In this document: positions 29,580 to 38,743 of the stretch, piece by piece
How the letters are laid out: each line of letters begins with the position of its first letter
Position numbering within the stretch: the first letter of the stretch is position 1
Source: Pseudomonas mendocina
GTDB lineage: Bacteria > Pseudomonadota > Gammaproteobacteria > Pseudomonadales > Pseudomonadaceae
Length of the DNA stretch: 64,000 nt
Assembly: GCF_900636545.1 (NCBI RefSeq)
Contig: NZ_LR134290.1
Span: forward strand, 2,046,001 to 2,110,000
Reading direction: 5' to 3'
The notes under the pieces: generated by a model
Told to the model about the DNA's origin: nothing
The model's input: only the letters and a program-made list of their open reading frames with translations
Database searches by the model: none
Program-made: the position numbers and the translations under genes

Positions 29580-30172
29580 GGCCTTCGTATTTAATTCCCG
29601 CTACGGCTGGCCGGTTAGCGATCTTTCTGATCGTTTTGTTGATTGCCAGCGGCTGTACGTCTCGTTCGGTGCGCTGGATGCACCCGACGCCCTCGAAAGA
29701 GCTGTTGTTGCAAGCCATGACCGATCTGCAGGGTCTTCATGTTTACACCGGCCTTGATCACAGAGATAACAGCCTGCTAAGTCGTGAAGAGGCGTCGAGA
29801 ATGCTGGCGGATAACAGCCTGATTACCAGTGAGACGCCAAATTTCATGTTGGTCAGCTTTAGCGGTAATGAAATCAGTATTGTTGGGTATAACCAGTATT
29901 ACCGGCCAAAAACGCAGGATTATCGCAGTCCGATGATTTATCGCTATCGCGGGCAGCTAAAGCGTGCTGTTTATAGCCTGCCGCATATGGCACCAGAGAT
30001 TGGTGATTTAAACGTGACCTCGAAGCCGATTGAAAATGTGCAGCTGTGGTTGCTGAATGAAAAAAAGACGGTCTACCCGGATTTTAATGGCACGCTGACG
30101 TTCAAGTCCTGGAGCGGCGAATATATAGCGATCAGCGCATTTACCACTCGAAGTTGGGACAGTATTTTTTAA
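29573..30172 (+). CDS. Unknown lipoprotein (AT-rich island, gene 2)
   Basis: The GTG at 29573 gives 199 residues starting MLRPSYLIPATAGRL, with a hydrophobic stretch and lipobox LIASGC (Cys at about residue 28). The mature part is about 170 residues, mixed alpha/beta in appearance (SFSGNEISIVGYNQYYRP; LTFKSWSGEYIAISAFTT). It overlaps the preceding unknown gene by 7 bases and shares its low GC and codon use (many TTA, AAT and ATT codons), pointing to joint acquisition. No family is recognised. Confidence 0.75.
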   Translation: MLRPSYLIPATAGRLAIFLIVLLIASGCTSRSVRWMHPTPSKELLLQAMTDLQGLHVYTGLDHRDNSLLSREEASRMLADNSLITSETPNFMLVSFSGNEISIVGYNQYYRPKTQDYRSPMIYRYRGQLKRAVYSLPHMAPEIGDLNVTSKPIENVQLWLLNEKKTVYPDFNGTLTFKSWSGEYIAISAFTTRSWDSIF

Positions 30173-30246
30173 GGTGCTTCGAATAGTTTGGGAAGCGTCC
30201 GGTATCAAACGTATCTTTCCCTCGACAAAAGTGAAGAATCATAAAA

Positions 30247-30272
30247 AACGGCGCCCGAAGGCGCCGTTCTTG
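30247..30272. terminator. Bidirectional terminator, twin of the one at 28918
   Basis: AACGGCGCC-CGAA-GGCGCCGTT has perfect 9-base arms, with a run of A on the left and T-rich sequence on the right. It can end both the AT-rich pair (+) and the DASS permease gene (-), whose stop is 17 bases away. The arms are identical to those of the terminator at 28918. Confidence 0.82.
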
Positions 30273-30288
30273 TTCGTGCGATCCAGGC

Positions 30289-31746
30289 TCAATGCGCCCA
30301 GATAATGCCTACCAGCAAGTAGCAGATCAGCGTCACCAGCACTACGCCGAACAGGTTGAGGGCGAAGCCCGCCTTGATCATCGACTGTATCTTCATATGT
30401 CCGGTGCCGAACACGATGGCGTTGGGTGGCGTCGCCACCGGCATCATGAAGGCGCAGCTGGCAGCGATGGCCGCAGGAATCGCCAGCAGTTCGGCCGGCA
30501 TACCCTGCGACACTGCCAGGGCGCCAAGCAGGGGCAGGAAGGCAGCGGCAGTGGCGGTGTTGGAGGTGACCTCGGTGAGGAAGATGATCACCAGTACCAC
30601 AACGCCGATCATCGCGATCACCGGCAATGCGCCGAGCGCGCCGAGGCTCTGGGCGATCCATTCGGCAAGGCCGGTGCTGCGGATCACGCCAGCCAGCGAC
30701 AGGCCGCCACCGAACAGCAGCAGCACGCCCCAGGGCAGTTTGCTGGCGCTTTCCCAGTCCATCAGGAACACGCGCTGCTTGGTGTCCACCGGGATGATGA
30801 ACAGTGCCAGCGCCGCGGCGATGGCGATGCTGGTGTCGTTGACGCCCGATACCCATTCGCCGATCAGCGGCTGGAACACCCAGGCCAGTGCGGTAACCAC
30901 GAATACCAGGGCGACCAGCTTCTCGCCGCGACTCAGCGGGCCCAGTTCGGCCAGTTCGCTGCGGATCAGCTGCGTGCTGTCATGTCCGGCCAGGTTGAAG
31001 CCGCCGCGGGTCAGCCACCACCAGATGAATGCCAGCATGAGTACGGCCACTGGCACGCCGAGCAGCATCCACTGGCCGAAACCGATCTGCACGTCGTAGT
31101 TGTCGGCGAGGAAGGCAGCGAGCAATGCGTTCGGTGGTGTGCCGATCAGCGTGGCGATGCCGCCGACGCTGGCTGCATAGGCAATCGCCAGCAGCAGGGC
31201 GGTGGCGAAGCGTTCACGGTCGGCGTCGCTCGCACTCTTCTCGCCGGTGAGCATGCCAATCACCGACAGGCCGATAGGCAGCATCATGATGGTGGTGGCG
31301 GTGTTGCTCACCCACATGCTGAGAAAGGCCGTGGCCATCATGAACCCGGCGATCTGCCTGCTCGGCTTGCTGCCCATGGCCAGCAGCGTCATCAGGGCGA
31401 TGCGCTTGTGCAGGTTCCAGCGTTCCATCGCCAGGCCCAGGACGAAACCACCGAGGAACAGGTAGATGGTAGGGTTGGCATAGGGCGCGGTTGCGGCGTT
31501 GAGGCTGTCGATGTCCAGCGCCGGGATCAGCAGGATTGGCAGCAGCGAGGTGGCCGGAATCGGAATGGCTTCGGTCGACCACCAGGTGGCCATCAGCAGG
31601 GTCAGACCGATGGTGGCCCAGGCGGCGCTGGACAGCCCGGCTGGCGGCTCGGTGAGCAGACACACGAGCAATAACAATGGGCCCAGGATCAGACCAATCC
31701 AGGCTGCCTTGGCGGGTGCCGTGGATTCATTGGTGGTAACGGCCAT
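30289..31746 (-). CDS. SLC13/DASS-family anion permease
   Basis: The 485-residue membrane protein belongs to the divalent anion:sodium symporter family, which takes up dicarboxylates, sulfate or related anions. About 11-12 membrane helices are visible, along with the paired SNT substrate/sodium motifs: MWVSNTATTIMMLP at about residues 145-158 and TEVTSNTATAAAFLP near 390-404. The substrate cannot be read from the sequence; a dicarboxylate is a reasonable guess. It stands alone between terminators. Confidence 0.88.
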   Translation of the reverse strand: MAVTTNESTAPAKAAWIGLILGPLLLLVCLLTEPPAGLSSAAWATIGLTLLMATWWSTEAIPIPATSLLPILLIPALDIDSLNAATAPYANPTIYLFLGGFVLGLAMERWNLHKRIALMTLLAMGSKPSRQIAGFMMATAFLSMWVSNTATTIMMLPIGLSVIGMLTGEKSASDADRERFATALLLAIAYAASVGGIATLIGTPPNALLAAFLADNYDVQIGFGQWMLLGVPVAVLMLAFIWWWLTRGGFNLAGHDSTQLIRSELAELGPLSRGEKLVALVFVVTALAWVFQPLIGEWVSGVNDTSIAIAAALALFIIPVDTKQRVFLMDWESASKLPWGVLLLFGGGLSLAGVIRSTGLAEWIAQSLGALGALPVIAMIGVVVLVIIFLTEVTSNTATAAAFLPLLGALAVSQGMPAELLAIPAAIAASCAFMMPVATPPNAIVFGTGHMKIQSMIKAGFALNLFGVVLVTLICYLLVGIIWAH

Positions 31747-31829
31747 GGCGCGCTTCCTTCAGCTAAAAAGTCGGGCTTTATAGCCCACAGGGCGACTTTA
31801 TGACCACGCGATGGCCAATCGGTTTTGCT

Positions 31830-32698
31830 TCAGTCTGTTTCAGGCGCGCTTCGCGCTGGCGATGAGGGCTCGGCCTGTCTGCTGAACAGCGGCCCACCAC
31901 AGCGGCTACAGAACGCCGCGCTGTACTCGTGGCGGTTCTTTCTGCAGTGCGGGCAATCGTGTTCCATCAGCCCGTCCTGGCGCATGGCGTTGGCCAGTTC
32001 AGCTGTGAAGATGCCGGTCGGCACTGCGATGATCGAGTAGCCGGTGATCATCACCATGGTGGCGAGCATCTGGCCGATGGGTGTCTGCGGGGTGATGTCG
32101 CCGAAGCCTACGGTGGTCAGCGTCACCACTGCCCAGTAGATGCTGGTGGGGGGATGCTGGTGAAACCGTTGGCCGGCCCCTCGATGACGTACATCAGTGC
32201 GCCATACACCGTGACCAGGGTCGAGACGCTGACCAGAAACACCACGATCTTCTGCTTGCTGCCGCGCAGTGCCACCAGCAGGAAGTTGGCCTGGGTCAGG
32301 TAAGGGCGCAGCTTGAGTACGCGGAAGATGCGAATCATGCGGATGACGCGGACGATCATCAGGTACTGCGCATCGGCGAACAGCAACGCCAGGATGGCCG
32401 GCAGCACTGCCAGCAGATCCACCAGCCCGAAGAAGCTGAAGGCATAGCGAATAGGTTTTGGCGAGCTGTACAGACGCAAGCCGTATTCGATGGCGAAGAG
32501 GACGGTGAAGCCCCACTCCAGCACGCTGAACAGCCCGGCGTACTGATTGTGGATGCGTTCGATGCTGTCGAGCATCACCACTACTAGGCTGGCGAGGATG
32601 GTCACCAGCAACCAGTTGTCGAAGCGCTGCGCAGCCGGTGTGCTGGTTTCGAAGATGATGATGTACAGGCGCTGGCGCCAGCTTTGCCGGTTTTCCAT
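31830..32698 (-). pseudogene. Voltage-gated-type potassium channel, frameshifted
   Basis: Two overlapping frames together encode one 6-helix ion channel. The N-terminal part (from ATG 32698) has five membrane segments, including an S4-like helix with spaced arginines (VRVIRMIRIFRVLKLRPYL), and stops at 32123. The C-terminal part, in another frame, carries the pore filter TLTTVGFGD and the last helix. The break falls at a run of six G on the + strand (32148-32153; C on the coding strand), at FTSIP|TSIYW. The tail carries CPHC and CSRC, a probable zinc ribbon. Either a true frameshift, a slippage-prone tract or a sequencing error would explain it. Confidence 0.8.
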
Positions 32699-32773
32699 GG
32701 CAAGGTCCAAGTCAAGCGAAAGGGCACAGCCTAGGCAGGAAGGCGCAGCGAGGGCAAGGCGTGCTTGCCGCTC

Positions 32774-33163
32774 TTACTCGTCTTCCAGCGACGACTCCTG
32801 CCTGGGATCACCGAGCACGAAGGTTTCACCGGTGACTGCCGTTAGCCAGCCGGTACCCATGTTGCGCAGCAACCAGTGCCATTGGCCGTAGCGGCTGGTC
32901 AGCGTGCCGGTGGCGTAGCAGGGGCCGTAGAGATACCAGTCGTGTTCCTGGCGGTGGGTGATGACGATGGCGTGGCGGAGGAACTCGGCGACTTCCTCCG
33001 CGCTCACGCTGTAGTCCTTGCAGTTGTCCAGGGCCGTGTTGGGGCCCTGGCCGATCTCGATAACTTCGATCCGTTCAACCGGCCCGATCACCGTCATCAG
33101 TTCGTCAGCCAGCAGCGGTGTGGCCAGTAGTTGCAGGCTCAGACCCAGAATCCATCCTTTCAT
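32774..33163 (-). CDS. Hypothetical secreted protein
   Basis: The 129-residue protein has a signal peptide (MKGWILGLSLQLLATPLLA, cut before DEL) and two cysteines (CKDY and PCYAT) that could form a disulfide in the periplasm. The mature part contains IEVIEIGQGPNTALDNCKDY and a Trp-rich stretch (YGQWHWLLRNMGTGWL). No family is recognised. It lies 75 bases upstream of the channel gene on the same strand. Confidence 0.7.
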   Translation of the reverse strand: MKGWILGLSLQLLATPLLADELMTVIGPVERIEVIEIGQGPNTALDNCKDYSVSAEEVAEFLRHAIVITHRQEHDWYLYGPCYATGTLTSRYGQWHWLLRNMGTGWLTAVTGETFVLGDPRQESSLEDE

Positions 33164-33198
33164 GTGTACATCGTTCCTTGCTGGCAGCTTTCAAGTGG

Positions 33199-33210
33199 TA
33201 GTCGCGACTA
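33199..33210. other. 12-base palindrome before the hydroxylase-like gene
   Basis: TAGTCGCGACTA is a perfect palindrome in the 159-base gap between the divergent secreted-protein and hydroxylase-like genes, 36 bases from the former and 113 from the latter. It could be an operator for either promoter; no second copy was seen. Confidence 0.3.
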
Positions 33211-33322
33211 TAGAGGGCGCGGGCTGCTTTCGGTATGAACAGCGTCAAGGATGCGTGGTTTGTTCAAGCCTGAGAGGGGTGCCTGGCAGCAGGCTATGGG
33301 CTCCGACCTCAAGGAGAACACC

Positions 33323-34222
33323 ATGCTCGATGCACTGCTGCGTTATCTCTATGCCCCCTGTTTCGGCTTCGGCCTGATCGCGCTGGCGATCGTTCTGGTG
33401 GGCGACTGGCACCTGGGATTGTGGTGCCTCGCGTTTCTGCTGTTGCTGGCCATCGGCTTGTCCGCGCTGGTCGAAGCGCAAGTGCCTTATCAGCCCGAAT
33501 GGAACCAGCCGCGCCGCGATGCATGGCGCGACCGCATACATGCCGTGATCAACGAAACACTGAACAGCCTTGGCGTGCTGAGTATTCCTCTGCTGGCGAC
33601 ACTGCTGCCTGTCCGTGACCCCTGGCCGCATGCCTGGCCGTTCTGGTTGCAGGTGCTTATGGCGATCATCGTCGCCGACCTTGGCATCACCCTGATGCAC
33701 TGGCTCAGTCACCGCAGTGCCTGGCTATGGCGTCTGCATGCCGTGCATCACTCGGTGCGGCGTATGTACGGCCTCAACGGCCTGATGAAGCATCCGCTGC
33801 ACCTGGGGCTGGAAGCGCTGGCGGGCACCTTGCCACTGATAGTGCTGGGCATGCCGGTGGATATTGCAGGCGTTCTGGCCTTTGCCATCGGCGTGCAACT
33901 GCTGCTGCAGCACAGCAATGTCGATATGCGTATCGGCCCATTGCGTTACCTGTTTGCCTGGGCGCCGGTGCATCGCTTTCACCACTTGCGTTATGGCCGG
34001 GCGGGGGACGTGAACTTCGCGCTGTTCTTCAGCGTCTGGGATCGTCTGCTGGGCACGGCGTTTCACGCCGATTACCAGGTGGCCAGTGATGATCTGGGGA
34101 TCGGCAGTCAGCCGGACTACCCTGACGATTATCTGGCGCAGTTGGCCGAACCCTTCGTTGCTCGCGCGGAGCATGTGGCCGCCCCCGTTCTGCCGCGCGG
34201 TTTGCGCCGCTCAGTCGACTAG
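33323..34222 (+). CDS. Sterol desaturase / fatty acid hydroxylase family protein
   Basis: The 299-residue membrane protein carries the diiron histidine clusters of the fatty acid hydroxylase superfamily: HWLSH and HAVHHS around residues 127-145, and HRFHH about residue 217. Membrane helices flank them. The family oxidises lipids or sterol-like substrates using two iron atoms; the substrate here is unknown. ATG 33323 is chosen because AAGGAG lies directly upstream. Its 3' end overlaps the opposing AraC gene by 12 bases. Confidence 0.87.
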   Translation: MLDALLRYLYAPCFGFGLIALAIVLVGDWHLGLWCLAFLLLLAIGLSALVEAQVPYQPEWNQPRRDAWRDRIHAVINETLNSLGVLSIPLLATLLPVRDPWPHAWPFWLQVLMAIIVADLGITLMHWLSHRSAWLWRLHAVHHSVRRMYGLNGLMKHPLHLGLEALAGTLPLIVLGMPVDIAGVLAFAIGVQLLLQHSNVDMRIGPLRYLFAWAPVHRFHHLRYGRAGDVNFALFFSVWDRLLGTAFHADYQVASDDLGIGSQPDYPDDYLAQLAEPFVARAEHVAAPVLPRGLRRSVD

Positions 34223-34882
34223 TTGCGGTTGCAGGTTGTGCAATGCCCGCGCCTGGATGCCGAACATGCTACGCACCGTGCGGGAGAAGTGTGCCGAGTC
34301 GGCGAAATTCGCTGCGTGGGCGGCATCGGTAAGGTTGTTGCCGCGTAGCACCATGGCCAGCGCCAGGCGCAGGCGCCGCCAGAGCACCAAGCGGCGGATG
34401 GAGAGACCGACCTGATCGCCGAACAGGCGCTCCAGCTGGCTCAGTGACAAGCGAACCCGGCTCGCCAGGTCGAGGGCGTCGATCTTTTCCAGCAACAGCG
34501 CGTCGATGTCGAGCAGCGCCTGCTCCACGCGCCGATCCAGAGCCGGTCGCGGCCAGTGGCGCAGGTGTTCGACGAGGGCCTGTGGGGCTGTCGGGGCTTC
34601 GTCTTGCAGGGCCTGTAGCTGCTCGAGGCGGAATGAAAGGGGTTCGGCATACAGCGCCAACATCGGCTGGCCCGATTCGATAAAGGCATGTGGCTGCATC
34701 GAGGGGACCAGCAGGCGACGGCCCTGCACCCGCTCGCCATCGACCATCAGGCGCAGCTCGCCGTCATGGGCCAGCATCAACTGGTGTGCGTAATGAGCAT
34801 GCGCGTGGGTATCGCCAGCGTATCCGTCGAGCAGGCAATAGTCCCTGGCCAGCCACAGTCGTCCTTGCCAGCCGGTATTCAT
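34211..34882 (-). CDS. AraC-family transcriptional regulator
   Basis: The 223-residue protein has an N-terminal cupin-like sensing half (HAHAHYAHQLMLAHDGELRLMVDG) and a C-terminal AraC-type double helix-turn-helix (LSLSQLERLFGDQVGLSIRRLVLWRRLRLA and DAAHAANFADSAHFSRTVRSMFG). It is convergent with the hydroxylase-like gene and ends 12 bases inside it. Its target is not evident. Confidence 0.88.
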   Translation of the reverse strand: MNTGWQGRLWLARDYCLLDGYAGDTHAHAHYAHQLMLAHDGELRLMVDGERVQGRRLLVPSMQPHAFIESGQPMLALYAEPLSFRLEQLQALQDEAPTAPQALVEHLRHWPRPALDRRVEQALLDIDALLLEKIDALDLASRVRLSLSQLERLFGDQVGLSIRRLVLWRRLRLALAMVLRGNNLTDAAHAANFADSAHFSRTVRSMFGIQARALHNLQPQLVD

Positions 34883-35031
34883 GGACGGTGTGGCGTGCGG
34901 TTGGCGAGATCAGCGAGCGCTATGTTCATCGGGGCTTTCTGGCGTGGTTCGGTCCCGATCATACCTGCTGAAGCGGCGCGTAGGGTCTTTCAACCAGCCC
35001 CGCATCAGTCGCCGATCACGCCGCCGTGGGT

Positions 35032-35394
35032 TCAGTCGACAGCCAGGTAATGCTTGGTGAAGCTGTCGCTCACGACCTCCCAGAGGGTGCTGGTGCCGCT
35101 GGCGACGAAGAAGGCGTCACCGGCTTTGTAGTGCGCGGTTTCGCCAGTGGCCTCGTTGGTGATCTTCACCTCGCCGAGGGTTACCACTGCCTGTTCGTGG
35201 AAGGTGTAGGGCAGGCGGAAACGGCTGCGACGCACGCCAAAGTAGCCGGCGCTGACCGACTCGTCCTCGGTGGCAAAGGTGGTCAGGGCGAACATGGCGT
35301 TGTCGCCGTCGAGCATCTCGACACCGATGTCCTCCAGGGTGCCGGACAGTTCCAGTTCGTCCAGGGTGATGCCTTGCTTGATGCTGTGCAGCAT
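35032..35394 (-). CDS. Cupin domain protein (Cupin_3 type)
   Basis: The ATG at 35394 gives a 120-residue single-domain protein. The C-terminal half has the Cupin_3 pattern of EutQ and ureidoglycine aminohydrolase-like proteins: LPYTFHEQAVVTLGEVKITN and YKAGDAFFVASGTSTLWEV. A longer reading frame to 35541 lacks a good start. The ligand is unknown. Although one Cupin_3 relative acts in ureide breakdown, this gene is about 20 kb from the purine genes and no link is shown. Confidence 0.78.
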   Translation of the reverse strand: MLHSIKQGITLDELELSGTLEDIGVEMLDGDNAMFALTTFATEDESVSAGYFGVRRSRFRLPYTFHEQAVVTLGEVKITNEATGETAHYKAGDAFFVASGTSTLWEVVSDSFTKHYLAVD

Positions 35395-35572
35395 GTCGTT
35401 CTCGCTCGATAAGGGGCTGAAGAGGCCATGCACGCTAGCAGGGTCGAATAAGTGGGCCAGTCGTGGCTGCGACATCGGTTGCCAGGGAAACGTCCTACCT
35501 GCAGTTGTGCGGTCTTTTCCTAAGCGCGGCTTCGGCTGCAAGGTGGGCCTGGCATTGGGGGAGCGTGCGGTC

Positions 35573-36598
35573 TCAAGCGGGTGGCAGTTTCTCCAGAAAG
35601 CGCATCAACAGGCTTTCTTCCGCGCGCAGGCCCTTGCGCGGCGTTGCCATGCGAATGCCGGCCAACTCGCCGGCCTGGAAGGCTTCGAGCAAGGCGGGAT
35701 GGATGTAGCACTTGCGGCAGACGGCCGGCGTATTGCGCAATTGCTCAGCCACTTGTTTGACCATGGCCACCACATGTTTCTTGGCCGCGCTTTCCGGCTG
35801 CCACTCGAGCTCGCGCAGCAGCGTCAGGGCCAGCGCGCTGCCGGCCCAGGTGCGGTAGTGCTTGGCGGTGAAGTCGGCGCCGGTCAGTTCACGCAGGTAG
35901 TCGTTGATGTCGGTGGAGGTCACGGCGCGACGTTCGCCATCCTCGTCCAGGTACTGGAACAGGTGTTGCCCGGGCAATTCCAGGCAACGCTGGATGATGC
36001 GGGCCAGGCGGCGGTCACTGACCTGCACCTCGTGTTCGATGCCGCTCTTGCCACGGAAGTGAAAGCGAATTGTGCTGCCTTGCACCTCGACGTGACGGTT
36101 GCGCAGGGTGGTCAGGCCATAGGAACGATTCTCCCGCGCGTAACGGGCGTTGCCGACCCGGATCAGGGTGTTATCCAGCAGCATGATCACGGTGGCCAGC
36201 ACTTTCTCACGGCGGTGTTCGCGCAGGCTCAGGTGCTGCCGCAGGGCTACACGCAGTGCTGGCAGTGCCTTGCCGAATGCCAGCAGGCTGGCGTACTTGT
36301 CCGCATCCCTGATTTCGCGCCAGCGCGGGTGGTAGCGGTATTGCTTGCGCCCGCGGGCATCGCGGCCTGTTGCCTGTAGGTGGCCGTTGGGAAATGGGCA
36401 GATCCACACGTCGGTATAGGCGGGCGGCACAGCCAGTGCATCGATGCGAGCCACCTCCTGTTTGTCGCGGATACGCTGGCCCTGGCTGTCGAAATAGCAG
36501 AACTTGCCACGTAGCTTGCGGCGGCTGATGCCCGGCATGCTGTCGTCGACATAGCGCAGGTCGGGCGGTAGATCGATATCGCCAGGCACTGGGCTCAT
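35573..36598 (-). CDS. DNA topoisomerase IB
   Basis: The 341-residue protein is a poxvirus-like bacterial type IB topoisomerase, which relaxes supercoils by nicking one strand. Catalytic positions are visible: Arg in NTLIRVGNARYARENRSYGL, Lys in FRGKSGIEHE, Arg in AKHYRTWAGS, and the nucleophilic Tyr in CRKCYIHP. The position of the viral His is Asn (RNTPAVCRKCY), as is usual in bacterial members. It stands alone, with 261 bases before the next gene. Confidence 0.93.
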   Translation of the reverse strand: MSPVPGDIDLPPDLRYVDDSMPGISRRKLRGKFCYFDSQGQRIRDKQEVARIDALAVPPAYTDVWICPFPNGHLQATGRDARGRKQYRYHPRWREIRDADKYASLLAFGKALPALRVALRQHLSLREHRREKVLATVIMLLDNTLIRVGNARYARENRSYGLTTLRNRHVEVQGSTIRFHFRGKSGIEHEVQVSDRRLARIIQRCLELPGQHLFQYLDEDGERRAVTSTDINDYLRELTGADFTAKHYRTWAGSALALTLLRELEWQPESAAKKHVVAMVKQVAEQLRNTPAVCRKCYIHPALLEAFQAGELAGIRMATPRKGLRAEESLLMRFLEKLPPA

Positions 36599-36859
36599 TG
36601 ACGCATCTCCCGATGGTGCGCAAAGACGAAAGGCGAAAGGGCGTTAGCAAGGCAGAGGACAACGTCGGACATTGGCGTCGCTCGTCGTGGCAGATATGAA
36701 TTAGCCCACCTAACGAGGTAGGAGTTCACTCTTTACCAGCGGAAAACCGGAGCTTGATCTTTGTGTCTCTCCAGTCGCTCGAGCCTGGGGATCGAAGCGC
36801 ACAGAGTCGGCAGTCGCCGCATGGCCTTTGAAGCTCTCAGCTTTTCAAACCGTCGAACG

Positions 36860-38458
36860 CTACTGCTCTTTCTTGCGTGTCCAGTAAACCTCGCCGTCGA
36901 CGATGACATCCTCTGGTTTGGCCTTGTCTGAATCTTCCAATACTGCAAAGAAACGGCGCTCTTCTCCTTGCGCAGTCGAGAGCACGAGGGCGTAGTCCTC
37001 GAAGCGATAGGTCGAGGTGACACTATCGTCGCGATTGTTGGTGGCGATGATGTAGCTGGTGCCGAAATTCCCGGCGAAGAAACCGCCTCGCTTGTGCGTG
37101 ACGGTGCCATCCGGGCGGAATATGAAAGACCGGTCCCGTCGAGAGCCGCCCATACCAACATTGAGGAAGTAATAACTTTGATCAAGACGTGTATCAGGCG
37201 ATAGCGATGCGAGCTCCTGGGCTTTGGAAAGATCGATCTCGCTGCCATCACGCGATAGCGTGATCTTGCCTGTCCAGCCTTTCGACCAGGTCAGCCAGTG
37301 CTCCGATTCACGTGTCTTCGAGGCGGTTACATCGAGGTCGGTGAAGGGGAAATTCCAGGTGTGGTGATAGGCCGTCCCGTCCAAAAGCAGGACGTAGATA
37401 TCTTCTTCTCGGCTGGTGTAGCCGTTGCCAAAGCCGTCCATACGATTCTGAAAATCCGCCACGTAGAGCACGCGATCAACCTTGTTCATGGCGATACCTT
37501 TGCCCGGCCCGGCGTAGACCTCGGCGGCTTCTGGAGGCCTGTGCACGAGGCCGGCTTCGTCATTTGCCCGGGCAAGGGGCTCCTTCGCCTGGTCCAGCGT
37601 GAGGAGCTGGCAATCGCGAAGCGATATCTCGGCATTCTTGCCATCGATGACGTTGCGAGGCTGGCCGACAACGACCATGTTCTGGCCGAGGGCATTCTTC
37701 ATTTGCGTCTCCTGCGCTTTGTCCTGGAAGCTCCGGCAGGACAGTGAGAAGCGTGATTGCTGCGCCCCGCGCCACTCGCGCAAGCGATTGTCGGAAACAA
37801 CGCGGCCGTAGCCTGCGACCAGCCCCTGGTTCTTCAGGTACGTTTGCAGGCGGTCCTCGCGGGCATTGCGCAGATTGCGATCCTTGAGTGCTCCTTCGTA
37901 GGAACCTACGTTGGCCATTTCCGCGTCGGCCAGAACCGTCAGGTGAGCCAGGCCCACGGGCTTCACTTTTGTGGGTGATGTGCTCGATGGTTTCTCTGCT
38001 ATATCCAACCCGAAATTACCTACCAGGCGGCGCAGCTTTCGTATTACGGGTTTGATTGCGTACTTTTCATCGGCCAGGAAGGTCGCCAGGTCCGTGCAGT
38101 GTGTGGAGTCCTCTGCGAGTGCCTGTGCTATCTGCGAGCGCGCGCGGGTGAGATTGCTCTCCATCTCTTTGCGAAACGCATCACTATTGCGCGAGAGCGC
38201 GTTTATGACCTTATCGTATTCGGCAATATCGTTGCGGTGGCTCCAACTCGCCAGCGCATCGCGTCGCATGCTTTCGCTGTCAGGACTGCGCTCGTCGCAA
38301 AATGCTTTGATCGTTCGCGCCGTCATCACCCGACTGGCCGCTTCGGAAAGCGTGGCGTTTAACTCGGCTCCCGTAGCGGCTGAAATTGGCGACAGCCAGC
38401 ACGCCAATACGGTAATAGCCAAAGCGGGTAACCGTATTGAAGTGTCTTGTGCGCTCAC
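36860..38458 (-). CDS. Large secreted protein of unknown function
   Basis: The 532-residue protein has an N-terminal hydrophobic signal (about residues 9-28, PALAITVLACWLSPISAATG) and no further membrane segment. The N-terminal third is helical and charged (about residues 30-150). The C-terminal half looks beta-rich with many aromatic residues: MDGFGNGYTSREEDIYVLLLDGTAYHH, RSFIFRPDGTVTHKRGGFF and STYRFEDYALVLSTAQGEERRFF. No family is recognised. It is flanked by 261 and 285 bases without genes, so it is probably monocistronic. Confidence 0.75.
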   Translation of the reverse strand: MSAQDTSIRLPALAITVLACWLSPISAATGAELNATLSEAASRVMTARTIKAFCDERSPDSESMRRDALASWSHRNDIAEYDKVINALSRNSDAFRKEMESNLTRARSQIAQALAEDSTHCTDLATFLADEKYAIKPVIRKLRRLVGNFGLDIAEKPSSTSPTKVKPVGLAHLTVLADAEMANVGSYEGALKDRNLRNAREDRLQTYLKNQGLVAGYGRVVSDNRLREWRGAQQSRFSLSCRSFQDKAQETQMKNALGQNMVVVGQPRNVIDGKNAEISLRDCQLLTLDQAKEPLARANDEAGLVHRPPEAAEVYAGPGKGIAMNKVDRVLYVADFQNRMDGFGNGYTSREEDIYVLLLDGTAYHHTWNFPFTDLDVTASKTRESEHWLTWSKGWTGKITLSRDGSEIDLSKAQELASLSPDTRLDQSYYFLNVGMGGSRRDRSFIFRPDGTVTHKRGGFFAGNFGTSYIIATNNRDDSVTSTYRFEDYALVLSTAQGEERRFFAVLEDSDKAKPEDVIVDGEVYWTRKKEQ

Positions 38459-38743
38459 TGGGCAACTCTCCGTGTCGATATTGGTTGTTGTGAAACGCGG
38501 GCTGGCCCTGGCTATTTATTTCACCGGCTCAGCCATGGTCCTTCACTAGGAAACAGGGTGCTTGCAGACTCTGAGTCGCACTCGAAGACACGAGTTCCTG
38601 ATGTCTCCCAACGCTCTCGGGAGCAGGCCACGTTTTAAACATAAACCAATCCAGCGTTCGCCGGTCTGGGCAGCGTTCCCAATTCTGGCTACCTACATGC
38701 GAGTCAGGCTCCTTGCGCTCGCTGATGTGTTCGCAGGGCGATA

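Noticed and set aside
30292..31674. 460-codon open frame on + over the DASS permease
   Set aside because: Gln/His/Asp-rich shadow of a membrane protein gene; the minus-strand product has clear family motifs.
36733..37251. 172-codon open frame on - at the 3' end of the unknown secreted gene
   Set aside because: It overlaps the better-supported 532-codon gene in another frame and has no start signal.
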